The notes below the pieces were generated by a model, which made no database searches, had not been told where the DNA came from, and saw only the letters and a program-made list of their open reading frames with translations. Shown in pieces: positions 31,088-41,175 of a stretch of DNA of 64,000 nucleotides (position 1 is the stretch's first letter; every line of letters starts with the position of its first letter). The translations under genes were made by a program, and so were the position numbers. This DNA is from Chlorops oryzae (taxonomy: Eukaryota > Arthropoda > Insecta > Diptera > Chloropidae): the NCBI GenBank assembly GCA_020466095.1, contig CM035808.1:73401188-73465187 (forward strand), given 5' to 3'.

Positions 31088-34000
31088 CTAGTGGGGAAGC
31101 CAATTTGACTTCCTAATGAACCGAGCGATATCTTTGACTTTCAATTCGGACAGCTCGGTGAGACTGATGAAGAAGGAGTACCCAAGGAGAGACCGCCTTC
31201 TTCTTGCCAGGGCCGGGCATTGGCACATAAGGTGGAAGACAAATTCCTCCTCCTCTTCTGAGCGACAACTCCGGCAAAAGTCATTATTCGGCACACCTAG
31301 TCTTGCAGCGTGTCTGCCGAATAGGCAGTGACCGGTGAGTATTGCCACCGTCTGGTGGATGGAGACGCTGCTTAGACTTACTAGCTCTCTGGACCGTCTC
31401 CTGTTCAGAGACGGCCAGGTTTGTCTAGCAACCCAGCAGGAGTCTTCAGTAACCCATCGCTCGTTTGCTAGGATTAAGTACTTTTCTTTGATGAGAAGTT
31501 TTACTGTTGCCAGTGGAACTCCGATGTTGGAAAAGGAGACATCCGATAGCAATGTACCCATTTTAGCCAATTCGTCTGCCTCGCAATTTCCTTCAATGTC
31601 CCTGTGTCCCGGTACCCAAAGAAGGGATACCGAGGAATGTCCCGCTATCTCGTTAAGAGATTTCCGGCATTCGCGAACAAGCTTGGATGTGGATTCGACC
31701 CCATCCAGGGATTTGATGGCTGCCTGGCTGTCGGTGAAGATGTAAATATTCCTGCCAAATATTTCATTACACATGAGCAGCCAGGCGGCATGGTTGATTG
31801 CCATGACCTCTGCCTGAAAAACGCTGCAGTGGTCCGGTAGGCGGAGGGCAAGCTTAATGTTTAAGCTGCTGGAGTAAACAGCATATCCAACCCTAGCGTT
31901 GAGTTTGGAGCCGTCGGTATATATTTGAATTGAGTCCCCGCTGATATTGATACCATCGCACCACTCCTCCCTGCTTGGTACGAGTGTTTTAAACCTTCGT
32001 TCGAAGCAGAGCGAGGGGGTGCAGTAGTCGATATCAGTTGGGGTAGTGAAATCTTTTATCTGGATTTGAGAATGACCGATGTCGGTTCTTGGCCAGCGAC
32101 AGACAGTATTTAATCGCGCGGCGGCGATCTTCGCCTGTTGCTTTATTAGGAGTGATGTTGGAATCCAACATAGAAGCGTAAATAGTGCCTTCGTTGGAGT
32201 AGTCCTTAGCGCCCTTGTTATCAATAGAGCGGACTGTCTCCTGACTTTGTCCAGGGATAGCAGATAAGAATCTTTCTCTGCTACTGGCCACCAACAGGTT
32301 GAGCCGTATAGGAGAATAGGTTCCACTACTGCCTGGTAAATCCATAATATTGACTTGGGGGACAACCCCCATTTTGTACCTATTGCTCTCCTACAGCAGT
32401 ATAGGGCGCATAAAGCTTTCTTTGCTCTTTCCATGGTGTTCTCTTTCCATAGAAGTTTGCAGTCTAGTGTAAGCCCCAAGTATTTGACTTGGCTGCTTAG
32501 TCTTAAAGTAACCCCATTAAGTTTTGGTAGGTTAAAGGCAGGAATCTTGTATCTCCTTGTGAAGAGTACTAGTTCAGTTTTGCTGGGATTAATCCCCAGG
32601 CCACACTCTCCACTCCAGCGGCAGAGTGTCTTAAGATGCTGGGACATCAGATTTGATATGATGTCCAGATGTTTGCCAGAGACGGATATGACAATGTCGT
32701 CTGCATACGCTGTGACATCGCATCCGATGGAATCGAGTTCCATTAGCATAGAGTTTACGACTAGGTTCCAGAGAAGTGGGGAGAGGACTCCGCCTTGGGG
32801 CGTTCCTCTTACCACCTTCCTGCTAACCCGTGTATTTCCCAAATATGACGTAATCTTTCTATCGATTAACAGGCTGTTCACTAGGCTATTAATATTGTCA
32901 TCGACCCCTAAATGGGATAGTGCTGATACAATAGCTTGAGAGCAGACATTGTTGAAAGCCCCCTCTATATCAAGGAACGCGGCTAGCGTGTACTCCTTGT
33001 AATAGAGTGATTTTTCAATTTTTTGTGTCAAATTGTGTAGGGCTGTCTCAACCGACTTGCCTTTATTGTAGGCGTGTTGTGAGCCCGATAGTCTGTCAAT
33101 ACCAATGTTATCTTTAATAAAATGGGCCAGAATCCTCTCGAACGTTTTCAAAAGAAAGGAGGATAGGCTTATGGGACGGTAGTCCTTTGGTTTTGTGTGA
33201 CTTGCTTTTCCCGCCTTGGGGATGAAGACGACCCGATATTCCCGCCAGTTGGCCGGAATATAGGAGAGCCTCAAGCAAGCGTTATAAATCTCCGTAAGCC
33301 AAGGGATCGCCCACGCAAACGAGCGCTGCAGGTCAGCTGGTACGATTCCGTCCGGGCCGGGGGATTTATATGGTGCGAAGGAATTTATTGCCCATTGCAC
33401 CTGATTGGTTCTTACCTTCCATCTTAGGGAATGATAAGAGGTCTCAGGAGTGAGAAGAGATCCGTTATCGGTTTCTGAATAGCTTCCTGGAAAATGAGCG
33501 TCCAGAAGGATTTCCAGCGTTTCTGAGGGAGTGTAGGTCCAAGTCCCATCCTCCCTTTGAATTCCTCCTGGCTGCCTCGGCGAGGAGCTTAGGATTTTGC
33601 GTAGTCGGTTCGTTTCGGAGATACCTTCCATTCCGTCACAGAAGGACCTCCATGACGATCGCTTCGCTTTCCTTACTGCATATTTGAAGATGCGGAGGCT
33701 CTCCTTATAGGGTTGCCAATCCGATGATACTTTAGCTTCGTTGAAGCACTTCCTGCAATTTTTCCTTAGGTTTGCAATATCCGCATTCCACCAAGGAGGT
33801 TTAGATTTACCCCGAAATTTCGTTGGGTTGCATGCAAATTTAGCTGCGGCCGAGTAGGCCGTTGTGAAGGTGCTAACCGCTCCGTCCAAGCTTTGTATGT
33901 CTTGGATAGGTGGAGGCACCGTTTCAAGTGTGGCTTCTAAGAAGTTATGAAACTTCTCCCAATTAGTGTGTTTCCTATTTATAAACGTGGTTGGAGCTTT

Positions 34001-34662
34001 AAGGTCCAATCCCGCAATAAGAAAGGTAATGTATCTATGGTCCGACAGTGAGCAGTCTGTAGAGACCTTCCACTGCCGAACAAGCCTGGACGCCCTCTCA
34101 CTAATAAGTGTGAGGTCAATGACTTCGCATCGATTACTGGTCACAAATGTAGGTTGACGTTGACAAAAGTGAGCTTATTGCCTAGAATAAAATCAAGCAG
34201 TGACTCACCTCTTTCGTTTGTGTCGGTGCTGCCCCACACCTGGTGATGTGAGTTGGCATCCGCCCCTATGATGATGGGGATGTGCTTCCCATTTGCTTCC
34301 GTCGTTAGGGTCCTTACTAGGCTGCTGGGTGGGCTCGGCCCGTGATCGTGCGCCATGTAACTTGACGCTATCCACACTGGTGAGCCTCTTACACCGACCG
34401 CTATGCATGCGTTGTCGCTGTCGCAGAACCTGCTGAGGACGATACTGTTAATAGTGTTCTTAATTAGGATACATGCCCGTATTTTACCTGTATCAGGTGA
34501 TATCAGAGTATACCCTGAGAGGTTTAATCCACAAACCCGCTCCTGGTAGATCCAAGGTTCTTGGATTAAGCAAATGTCCTCCCCTGTTTCGTTCAGTCGG
34601 AGGAGTAGGGCTGCCGATGCTGCTTTGGAATGGTGAAGATTAATTTGCACCACCTTCACCAT
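31088..34662 (-). pseudogene. ORF2: endonuclease, reverse transcriptase, RNase H; one frameshift
   Basis: ATG at 34662 begins MVKVVQINLHHSKAAS, an APE-type endonuclease with ICLIQEPWIY and PIIIGADANSHHQVWGSTD. A one-base shift near 34150 moves to the frame that runs to 31088; SDHRYITF there completes the endonuclease. RT follows with SPGPDGIVPADLQ, FLDIEGAFNNV, RGTPQGGVLSPLLWN and the AYADD catalytic box. An RNase H domain then has YTDGS, a conserved Glu in FQAEVMAI, TDSQAA and GHRDIEGNCEADELAK. A CCHC-like zinc cluster (CRSCRSEEEEEFVFHLMC) closes it. RNase H after RT with this zinc tail fits the R1/LOA group. Confidence 0.93.
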
Positions 34663-36117
34663 CCTTGTGCAGGCAGATGACGGTCTGTTCCGGGTCCTCC
34701 TCCCCAGAAGACAGAGGGGCTTCTTCTTGCTCTGAAGTCAGAGCAAGGTCGAAGAAATCCCCAACTATTTCGGAGGTCGAGACCGTGCTACATCCGTCAT
34801 CGGAGTGTAGGACCGCCTCTTTCTCCGCCGGGTCCCCCGTCTTATCGGGTGGGCCCGTAGTTCCCTCCGCAGGTGCAGAGGGAGCAGGTACTGAGCCGCT
34901 TGCCGCGGTGCTCGCTTTGTCGCCCTTGTAGATGCGAAGGGTGGTCGACCCGAAGCCGTAGTTGACCACACACTTTCTCTCCTGCAATGGCGCAAGGGAC
35001 TCTTCATTTAACACGACGAGTACCTCACGCAAGCTTCCGCTGGGCTCTCCAACCTTCACCACCTTCCAATCGTGGGTTGGGAGGTCAAGATTGCTGAGCT
35101 TTAGCAGTTGGAAAATCTCCTCCGGCGACGATGGCTCCAGTGGAAGCCAAGCCTTCGATCTCGGACGGCTTGGAATTTGGTCCCTTGTAACCGCTTGAAG
35201 GTTAGCGCCGGGCCAGACCTCTCCCACTTCGGCGATGGCTAGCTTGTATAGATCCGCTGAGCGTTGATCCGCACATGCTATCAATTTCACGTGCCCTTGA
35301 TACCAACCTGCATCTCTGCAGACTGGTGAAGGGCCGGGGTGGGCAAGGACAACCTTGCTATAGACGCGCAGCAGCGCGAGTTCAACCAACTTCCAGTTAG
35401 CCGGAGAGATGGTTCCGTCGCTGTTGCTGGCGTCTATTATAGCCCATATGAGAGAGCTTTTCGCTATCTCATTATAGGGGCGGGCCGTATTCGGCTTGGA
35501 GGCTGTAAGCCTCGGTTTTTTACCAATCTGAGTGTTGGTAGAAGCGGAGGTGTCTGCCGACCTTTGTCGCTTTTGAGTTGCCCCTGTAGCAGGTGGCATA
35601 CTCTCCGGACGAGCATCGGCATTTTTCTTGGCCCATTCAATGGATGCCTTATCCGTTTCCGTTAAGGATTCCGGAGCAGAATGCTCAAATTTTGCTAGGA
35701 TCCGCAAGGCGGCCCTGCGGGTCCTGTACGCCCGTGTTGAGGCGTTCCGAGCTTTGTTGCCCGTGGAACTAGTGCCGGCCGCGTCCCCAGTCTGCGCAGG
35801 AGCCTGGGAGGAGTGGCATCAGTGCTAGGCTCATTTGCCTTTGCATTGGTGCTCCTTGAAGACGAGGCAGCGTCGCTACCCTTTACCGGTGCGGTGCGGG
35901 AAACAGCGCGTTGCCTCATGATTTGAGTGCGGACCATCCTACCCTTAGGGTGTGGAGGGCCCGATTTTTTAATGCCGCTGGGTGCAGCTTTCTGTTGTCC
36001 CCCTGATGGGTTGGACATATTTGGATTTATACCCATCCCGAGAGAGTTGGGTTTGAGTCCCCCTGAAGGGTTGGACTCGGAATTTGTTTTGTTTGTTTTT
36101 GTTTTTTGTGTGTCCAT
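34640..36117 (-). pseudogene. ORF1 of the R1/LOA-type element; one frameshift
   Basis: Minus strand. A Met at 36117 begins MDTQKTKTNKTNSES, then a Pro/Gly/Ser-rich basic segment. A one-base slip in the CCTCCC stretch near 35820 shifts to the frame that continues through RRAALRILAKFEHSAPESLT to 34640. The middle resembles a DUF4780-type domain (VKLIACADQRSADLYKLA, SRPRSKAWLPLEPSSPEEI) known from such ORF1 proteins. The tail is acidic. It overlaps the ORF2 start by 23 bases, suggesting coupled reinitiation. No CCHC knuckle is seen. Confidence 0.82.
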
Positions 36118-36733
36118 TCTATATGGGCCCCAACTCAAAGCCGCTATCTCCACTTGTTGTGTAGTCGCCTAAATGGTCCCATGGTTATCTATGCAAGCAG
36201 GGAGGCCATGCGAGGGTTGGCACACGCCCTTATGGGGTCGTGTGCTCAGAGCCAGACCAGCGCTAATTAGGACATAGTCAACTAAACCTACACCACCAAC
36301 TTAATGGCGACAAGCTTTGAACGTACTTTGAGACCTAGCCAGGGTTTGAGTGGGGCGGAAGATGGCTGAGGCATTGGCGCAAGAGCCATTTCAGTGGGAT
36401 TTCACTCCCCTTATTCAGGTCTTGCAATACCCCAGCCACCAGCTCCGTGGCGTCAAAACCAATCGTTGTTCCGGGTCGTGCCGTTTGATGCGTACCAGCT
36501 GCTGTAACAGTAGCTGAAACGCATCGGGGATTGTTTACAGTTTTCTCTGACATGAATTGATTCGTCTACATGCTCGACCATGGGGCCTTGTTCCCGAAAG
36601 TTGCCCTGATTACTTTTAGCTTCGGTGCTCCTCTACGACCTTACCGGTATGGGTGGCCCTGTCCGGCATCGCTCGGAGATTCATCACACGTACTGGGCCC
36701 CCTCACCACGACGAGGTAGTAATCGCGAGGAAA
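36118..36733 (-). other. 5' UTR of the R1/LOA-type element
   Basis: About 616 bases between the 13-bp duplication and ORF1, GC-richer than the surroundings. The minus-strand 5' end begins TTTCCTCGCGATTACTACC. Such UTRs hold an internal promoter; no motif was identified with confidence. Confidence 0.6.
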
Positions 36734-36762
36734 CTGCGAAACCTTACGATTCCTTACTTCCT

Positions 36763-38318
36763 TCATTCATCGGACTCCGAAAGGTCGTGTTCCAAAAAGT
36801 CGGCAAAACTATCGGTGACATCAAAGTTATCATCGTCTTGCAAATCGTCATCGACTGCAAAGTTGGGGGCTTGAGGGGTTTGGAGTAATTCTCCGATTTC
36901 CTTTGCGTAGCAATACCGCGTTTTATTTTTATAATTTCTTTTTAGGGCGATGTTGCATATTACAGGATCAGAGCTGTGGACTTGTACGAAATATTTAAGC
37001 AGGTTTCAAGCAATCTTATCCATGCATGCAAGGGGCTAAGGCCATACTGAAGAGCTGTTGGATCTGGTACAAAGCGTCCATTACTTACATTTGACAAGTC
37101 GTTGAACATTGATGGAGTGGCCTTACATATAGGACAGGTTTGCATTGACTTTGTATTTGTGATTATATTTAAAACTTTTCCGTCTATCAAAGTCAAAAAC
37201 GTTGCAAAATGAATGTGAATGACATGTTTTTCATCCAGAGCGATTGTTAGTGCATCTAGATTTGCTATCTCTTCTTCTACTGCTGCTTTCTGATTCAAAA
37301 CTAGTTCAGTTGATTCAGAGGCGAATTCTACGCAAAGTGGTCGGCAGGATTTAAGTGATTGGGAAGCTCCATTGTTCCATAGAATAATATTGTTTTCCCC
37401 TTGGTTGTACAAAAGCCGTAGTGGAACAACTGTTGTTACAAAAAGACTTCCATCCTTACTAGGAAGGTTATCTTTTTGGTTTTGGTATGGCTGATTATAG
37501 TTTGAAAGACCAGTGCAACCATCGAATCCCCAGGAAAACATCATCAAACACTCTAAACTAGATATTCTCTTACTTTGCATAAACTGCAAAATAACATCGG
37601 CCTGTAACTTTACAATTCTTCTCGTCGTATGACTAAAAAGAGATTGAAGTGAAACTTTCGCACATTTTTCGGTAATTGAAAACTCACTTTTCAGAGGACG
37701 GCAATTATCCTTAGCAAACCTGACATCATTTTAGGGTGGCCATATGTCTGCACCACAAGATTTCACCTCTAAGCGCATGACAGCTTTAGTCAGTGAATTT
37801 TCTAATAAAAATGCAAGCGCTTCTTCGGGAGTTTTTTTTATTATTGCCGGTGTCGTTTCAGTGTAAACTTTAAAAATTTTTTTGGGAAGTTCTGGACTTT
37901 CTATTATACTATTTAGCAATGAACAAAACTCTAAGTCGCCAGAACGTCGTGATGCAAACTGACAAGCCAACAAAATCCTTTTGGGATCATGTTCTAAGCT
38001 TGCACTAAATTTTGCAACTTCTCGACGCACTGAACGACTCGATTTTTGAGCAAAAGGCAGTGATGGTCGACCAGCAGACTTAAAGTAATGCTGCTGTCCA
38101 TTATCTTCAGAGAGATCGTCTATATAAATATAAAAGTCAGAGTCCAACCACTCACATTTCTCAAATCTGGTTTTATGCCCATATGCTTCTTTCAAACGTT
38201 TGTTGTGTTTGCATTTTAAAGTAGAAAGAGAGGTTTTTAAACGCTTCATATCATATTCTGATACGTCTTTAGGGCATTTGTTTATTCTGCTTAAAACTGC
38301 AGCAACATACGTTTTCAT
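36763..38318 (-). pseudogene. Transib transposase, internally deleted
   Basis: Minus strand from an ATG at 38318. The N-terminal part has AGRPSLPFAQKSSRSVRREV, like the GRP motif of Transib. An in-frame TAA at 37731-37733 interrupts it; the frame goes on through KRISSLECLMMFSWGFDG, where the Asp of FDG aligns with the first catalytic Asp of Transib and RAG1. Then FVTTVVPLRLLYN, SCRPLCVEF, LTLIDGKVLNIIT and CPICKATPS follow. Near 36975 the frame breaks and SSDPVICNIALKRNY with an acidic C-terminus (FADFLEHDLSESDE) follows, ending at 36763. Over 200 residues including the catalytic Glu are missing. Family recognition is from recalled motifs. Confidence 0.85.
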
Positions 38319-39069
38319 ATCATTTCCTGATGCTTAAATATCAACGACTTCTCTTTTAGTGAGCTTAAACATTTTTATAATTTTCGCAAACAACACACCT
38401 ATCAAATTAATAACAGCTTATACGAGTAATAAGCTGCAAAGTCAAAGCTAATTTAATGTGACATATATTCAACCGAAAATATTAACTATATGAGAATTAT
38501 ATGCATTCATAATAAAAATAACTTTAACGAAAGCATAAAGCATTAGCTGACCGCAAATTATACACCAACAGAAGAATAGGAACTCACATTACGCGTTAGC
38601 CCAAACTCACCACGCGAATTTTACAGTTTTTCTCCTTTGTCAAAACGACTTGAATGTTAATTTAACGGCTGAAAAGTTTAGTTTCCGGAACTTTGCGCAC
38701 CTCAGTTTTGTATAAAATTGTTTCAAAATTTTAATAAGTTTAACATTTATTTTGTACATAGTGGAATCTCGGGGAATCTGCTTCTCAAAGGCCCACAATT
38801 AAAAAATTTGGTCTTTTTTTCACTTTTCAGCCCCAAAATTTTTGTTAAACGTGACGCCAATGTTCTAAATTTTATTTTTTCTCAGTTTCGTGTGTATATT
38901 ATAATAAAAAAAGAAAAAAAAATTGGGTCAACAGCCCTTGTCCAAAAAATATTGATCTTTAATTGATGGAGGACCACGAAATTATTTTTACAGGTTTTCA
39001 AATTTAAATAGTCGCTACATTCTCAAAAGTTGTTGCATTTGTTTAATATTAAGGAAATAACCAGCTCTA
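38319..39069. other. Transib 5' region, non-coding
   Basis: AT-rich sequence between the transposase start and the palindromic MITE. GTTTAGTTTCCGGAAC near 38676 resembles GTTTAGTTTCTGGAAC near 30837 in the other arm. No gene is seen; upstream exons cannot be excluded. Confidence 0.5.
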
Positions 39070-39210
39070 TTATGATTGTCGACTACTGATAGAGAATCGA
39101 AAAAGTTCTATCGTCGACTAAAATTTTTCATTTTCTAGTATGTGGAAAATTGAAAATTTCAGTCGACGATAGAAATTTTTCGATTCTCTATCAGTAGTCG
39201 ACAATCATAA
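39070..39210. mobile_element. palindromic MITE with TA target duplication
   Basis: A 141-bp near-perfect palindrome. Both ends begin TTATGATTGTCGACTACTG, arms are about 60 bp with few mismatches, and the centre is near GTATGTGG. TA dinucleotides flank it, as for Tc1/mariner-type insertions. It sits near the right end of the Transib. The RNA would fold into one long hairpin. Confidence 0.88.
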
Positions 39211-39321
39211 TAGGGGTGAACATCTTCAAACATTTCTTAACATATTGGCGTACCCAGTTTTTTCATATCTAAGAAAGGACTTTTGGCCACGAAATAAGGT
39301 CCGCTGGCCCAGTGTGCACTC

Positions 39322-39648
39322 GCTTGAATTATCGCTACTGTTAGAAGCTACTGCGATTCAAGTTTAAGTTTCTTTGTTTGTTTGCGTTCTTGTTGCTTGC
39401 ACTCCAACCACTATGAGTCACTATGTATGCGTTTTTCAAGCAAAATATTTACTTCGTTCATTGTAATGTAAGCGAGTGCGTAAGGAGCTTTCGCTTGGCA
39501 TGCGTACGTTTGCAAGTACGTTCCTTGACTTTGAAGCTGAGCTTTAAAAATCACCAGCTTCTGAGATTGTATCGGTCTGTGTCTAGGGTGTTTCTTTTGG
39601 GTGGCATTAGTGGAAAAGAAAATAAGAAGAAAAACCTTTAAGCATAAG
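39322..39648. other. no gene seen
   Basis: Sequence between the Transib duplication and the LTR element. It might be the continuation of whatever the LTR-like repeat at 28751-30043 had inserted into. No coding or repeat match was found. Confidence 0.4.
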
Positions 39649-39652
39649 GTAA

Positions 39653-40489
39653 TGTTGTGAGTCGTCTTTACTCACAACCCTTCTGCATTGTGTTTTGAGC
39701 TGCTTCTACTCACAACCTTTTCACGTTGACTCTGATCGACAACAAAATAAACAAACGACCCTGAAGTGAAAGCCGACAAAACTGCAACTTCATGGTCAAG
39801 GTCGAAACAACAACAACCGACCAAGACAATTGCGAAGTCGAAGCCAATAACCGCAGCAAGTGATGAAACATGATCAGTCGCAAACGACAAACAGACGAAC
39901 GGCGAAGAGTGAGACCGACGACATGCGAGAACGACGGTCAGCGAGAACGACGATCAGCGAGAACGACGATCAAGAATAACAGCAACGTTTGCATTTTCGG
40001 AAACTTGCGGATATTGAACTAGAGCATAAAAGTGGGTCAACAATAATAAACAACAACAACAGCTAGAACTTCAGCAACGAGAGATTGCGAAATGATCGAT
40101 TTCGAAATAGGATTGCGACACAGCAAAGATGTTCCAGATTATGGAATGGCAGCGAGAAAGTGAAGACGAGACACTTTCTCCCTATATAAGCAAATGATCG
40201 ATATCTGGAAGAGGACTTGCATTTTAGTTTTCAAAGTCTCAATTCGAATCGGCTGTACTCATCAAGCGGCAACAGCGACTAGAAAGTGGACTTTAAGGGT
40301 TAGTTAGTATACTAGGAAGTAATTCGAGTGTAAGAAGGAGTTAAGCTTAGGAATAATTCATGTAAAAATAAAAGGACTATAAATTAATAAAAGAGATTTA
40401 TTGAATTTATTGTTTGTTTTGTTTTCTACATGAAAAAGGGATTCAGTTGTATCTTTCTTCCGGAAAATACACACGGAAACCCTTTAACA
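39653..40489 (+). repeat. 5' LTR of the Ulp1-bearing element
   Basis: TGTTGTGAGTCG to TTTAACA, 837 bp. It contains short GAGAACGACG(A/G)TCAGC tandem repeats near 39927-39970, a TATATAAG box at 40193 and AATAAA at 40367-40372. The order fits U3, R and U5. Confidence 0.95.
40193..40199 (+). promoter_or_regulatory. LTR TATA box
   Basis: CTATATAAGC in the 5' LTR, upstream of the AATAAA at 40367. It probably sets the transcript start about 30 bases downstream. The same box is in the 3' LTR near 47839. Confidence 0.65.
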
Positions 40490-40490
40490 T

Positions 40491-40504
40491 TGGCGCAGCC
40501 GGTA
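40491..40504 (+). promoter_or_regulatory. primer binding site, tRNA-Ser-like
   Basis: TGGCGCAGCCGGTA starts one base after the LTR end. It differs by one base from the TGGCGCAGTCGGTA site used with tRNA-Ser by the 17.6/297 group of gypsy elements. This suggests the mobilising helper belongs to that broad group. Confidence 0.75.
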
Positions 40505-40788
40505 TTCAACTACTTTAGTTGGATGCGAATTTACGTTTTAAAAAATTTCAGAAAAATTACTCAAGCAGTTTGCATAGCTTGGGATTGTAAAGAGAGCTCA
40601 GCCAAAACGGAACTGATTTTCAGTTTTAAACGTGATGCGTCACTACCGGAGAAGTTGAAGCTCGATTTAAACAAAACCAACTTTGAAAGCATTTTGAGTA
40701 TTTTAGTAAAAGTAATATAAAGTCACAACAATAATCTTTGAAATTAGACGAAGAAAAATAAGTCCTTTAATTTAATTACATAAAAAAG

Positions 40789-40824
<36 letters not shown>

Positions 40825-41175
40825 TTTTTAAAGAAACAAAAGTAAGAAGAAGCAGAATCGGACATCAAAATACAAGCAGAGAACTTTGGAGCAGAACATA
40901 TACAAAATGGTGAGTACAATTTGGAACAATATATAGTGCAAAGAGTCCTTGTTGCCAAAATTTTGAATTAATACCCTAAATAAAATAGAATTAAGACATT
41001 GACTTAAGTACAGAGAAATTAAAGTACGGCATGTCGATTTTTGCTTAAGTGTTGAATTACTGAGTGTTGTTTTTGCGTTTCTTTTTGAATTGTTTGTGCA
41101 GTTGGTTTAGATGCAAAGATAAAATTTTGTTGCAATGAAAAAGGAACGGAGGCAATTCGCGTGTAATTGATTCAT
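40505..41175 (+). other. leader of the Ulp1-bearing element
   Basis: Non-coding, with a long A-run at 40787-40820. ATGGTGAGT at 40906 is a good match to a splice donor; a donor at this place could make a subgenomic mRNA for the Ulp1-like ORF. No acceptor could be fixed. Confidence 0.45.

Larger units (their letters stand above)
30990..36733 (-). mobile_element. full-length R1/LOA-type non-LTR retrotransposon
   Basis: Minus strand, 5744 bp, with 5' UTR, ORF1, ORF2 and a short 3' UTR. A 13-bp direct repeat CTGCGAAACCTTA flanks it at 30977-30989 and 36734-36746, which fixes both ends. The 3' end is not poly(A) but a short CTAC repeat. It inserted into the 3' UTR of the Transib, just past its stop codon. 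ORF1 and ORF2 carry one frameshift each, so it is young but defective. Confidence 0.92.
30047..39316 (-). mobile_element. Transib DNA transposon with nested insertions
   Basis: Inverted ends start CACACTGGGCCAGCGGACC at both 30047 and 39316, and similarity extends to about 37 bp with few mismatches. Perfect 5-bp direct repeats CACTC flank it at 30042-30046 and 39317-39321. A Transib-type transposase remnant lies inside on the minus strand. A terminal CAC and a GC-rich 5-bp duplication are characteristic of Transib, the superfamily related to RAG1. Removing the nested LOA element leaves about 3.5 kb, a normal Transib size. It is internally deleted and inactive. Confidence 0.9.

Noticed and set aside
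32355..32939. 194-codon plus frame
   Set aside because: Antisense of the LOA reverse transcriptase.
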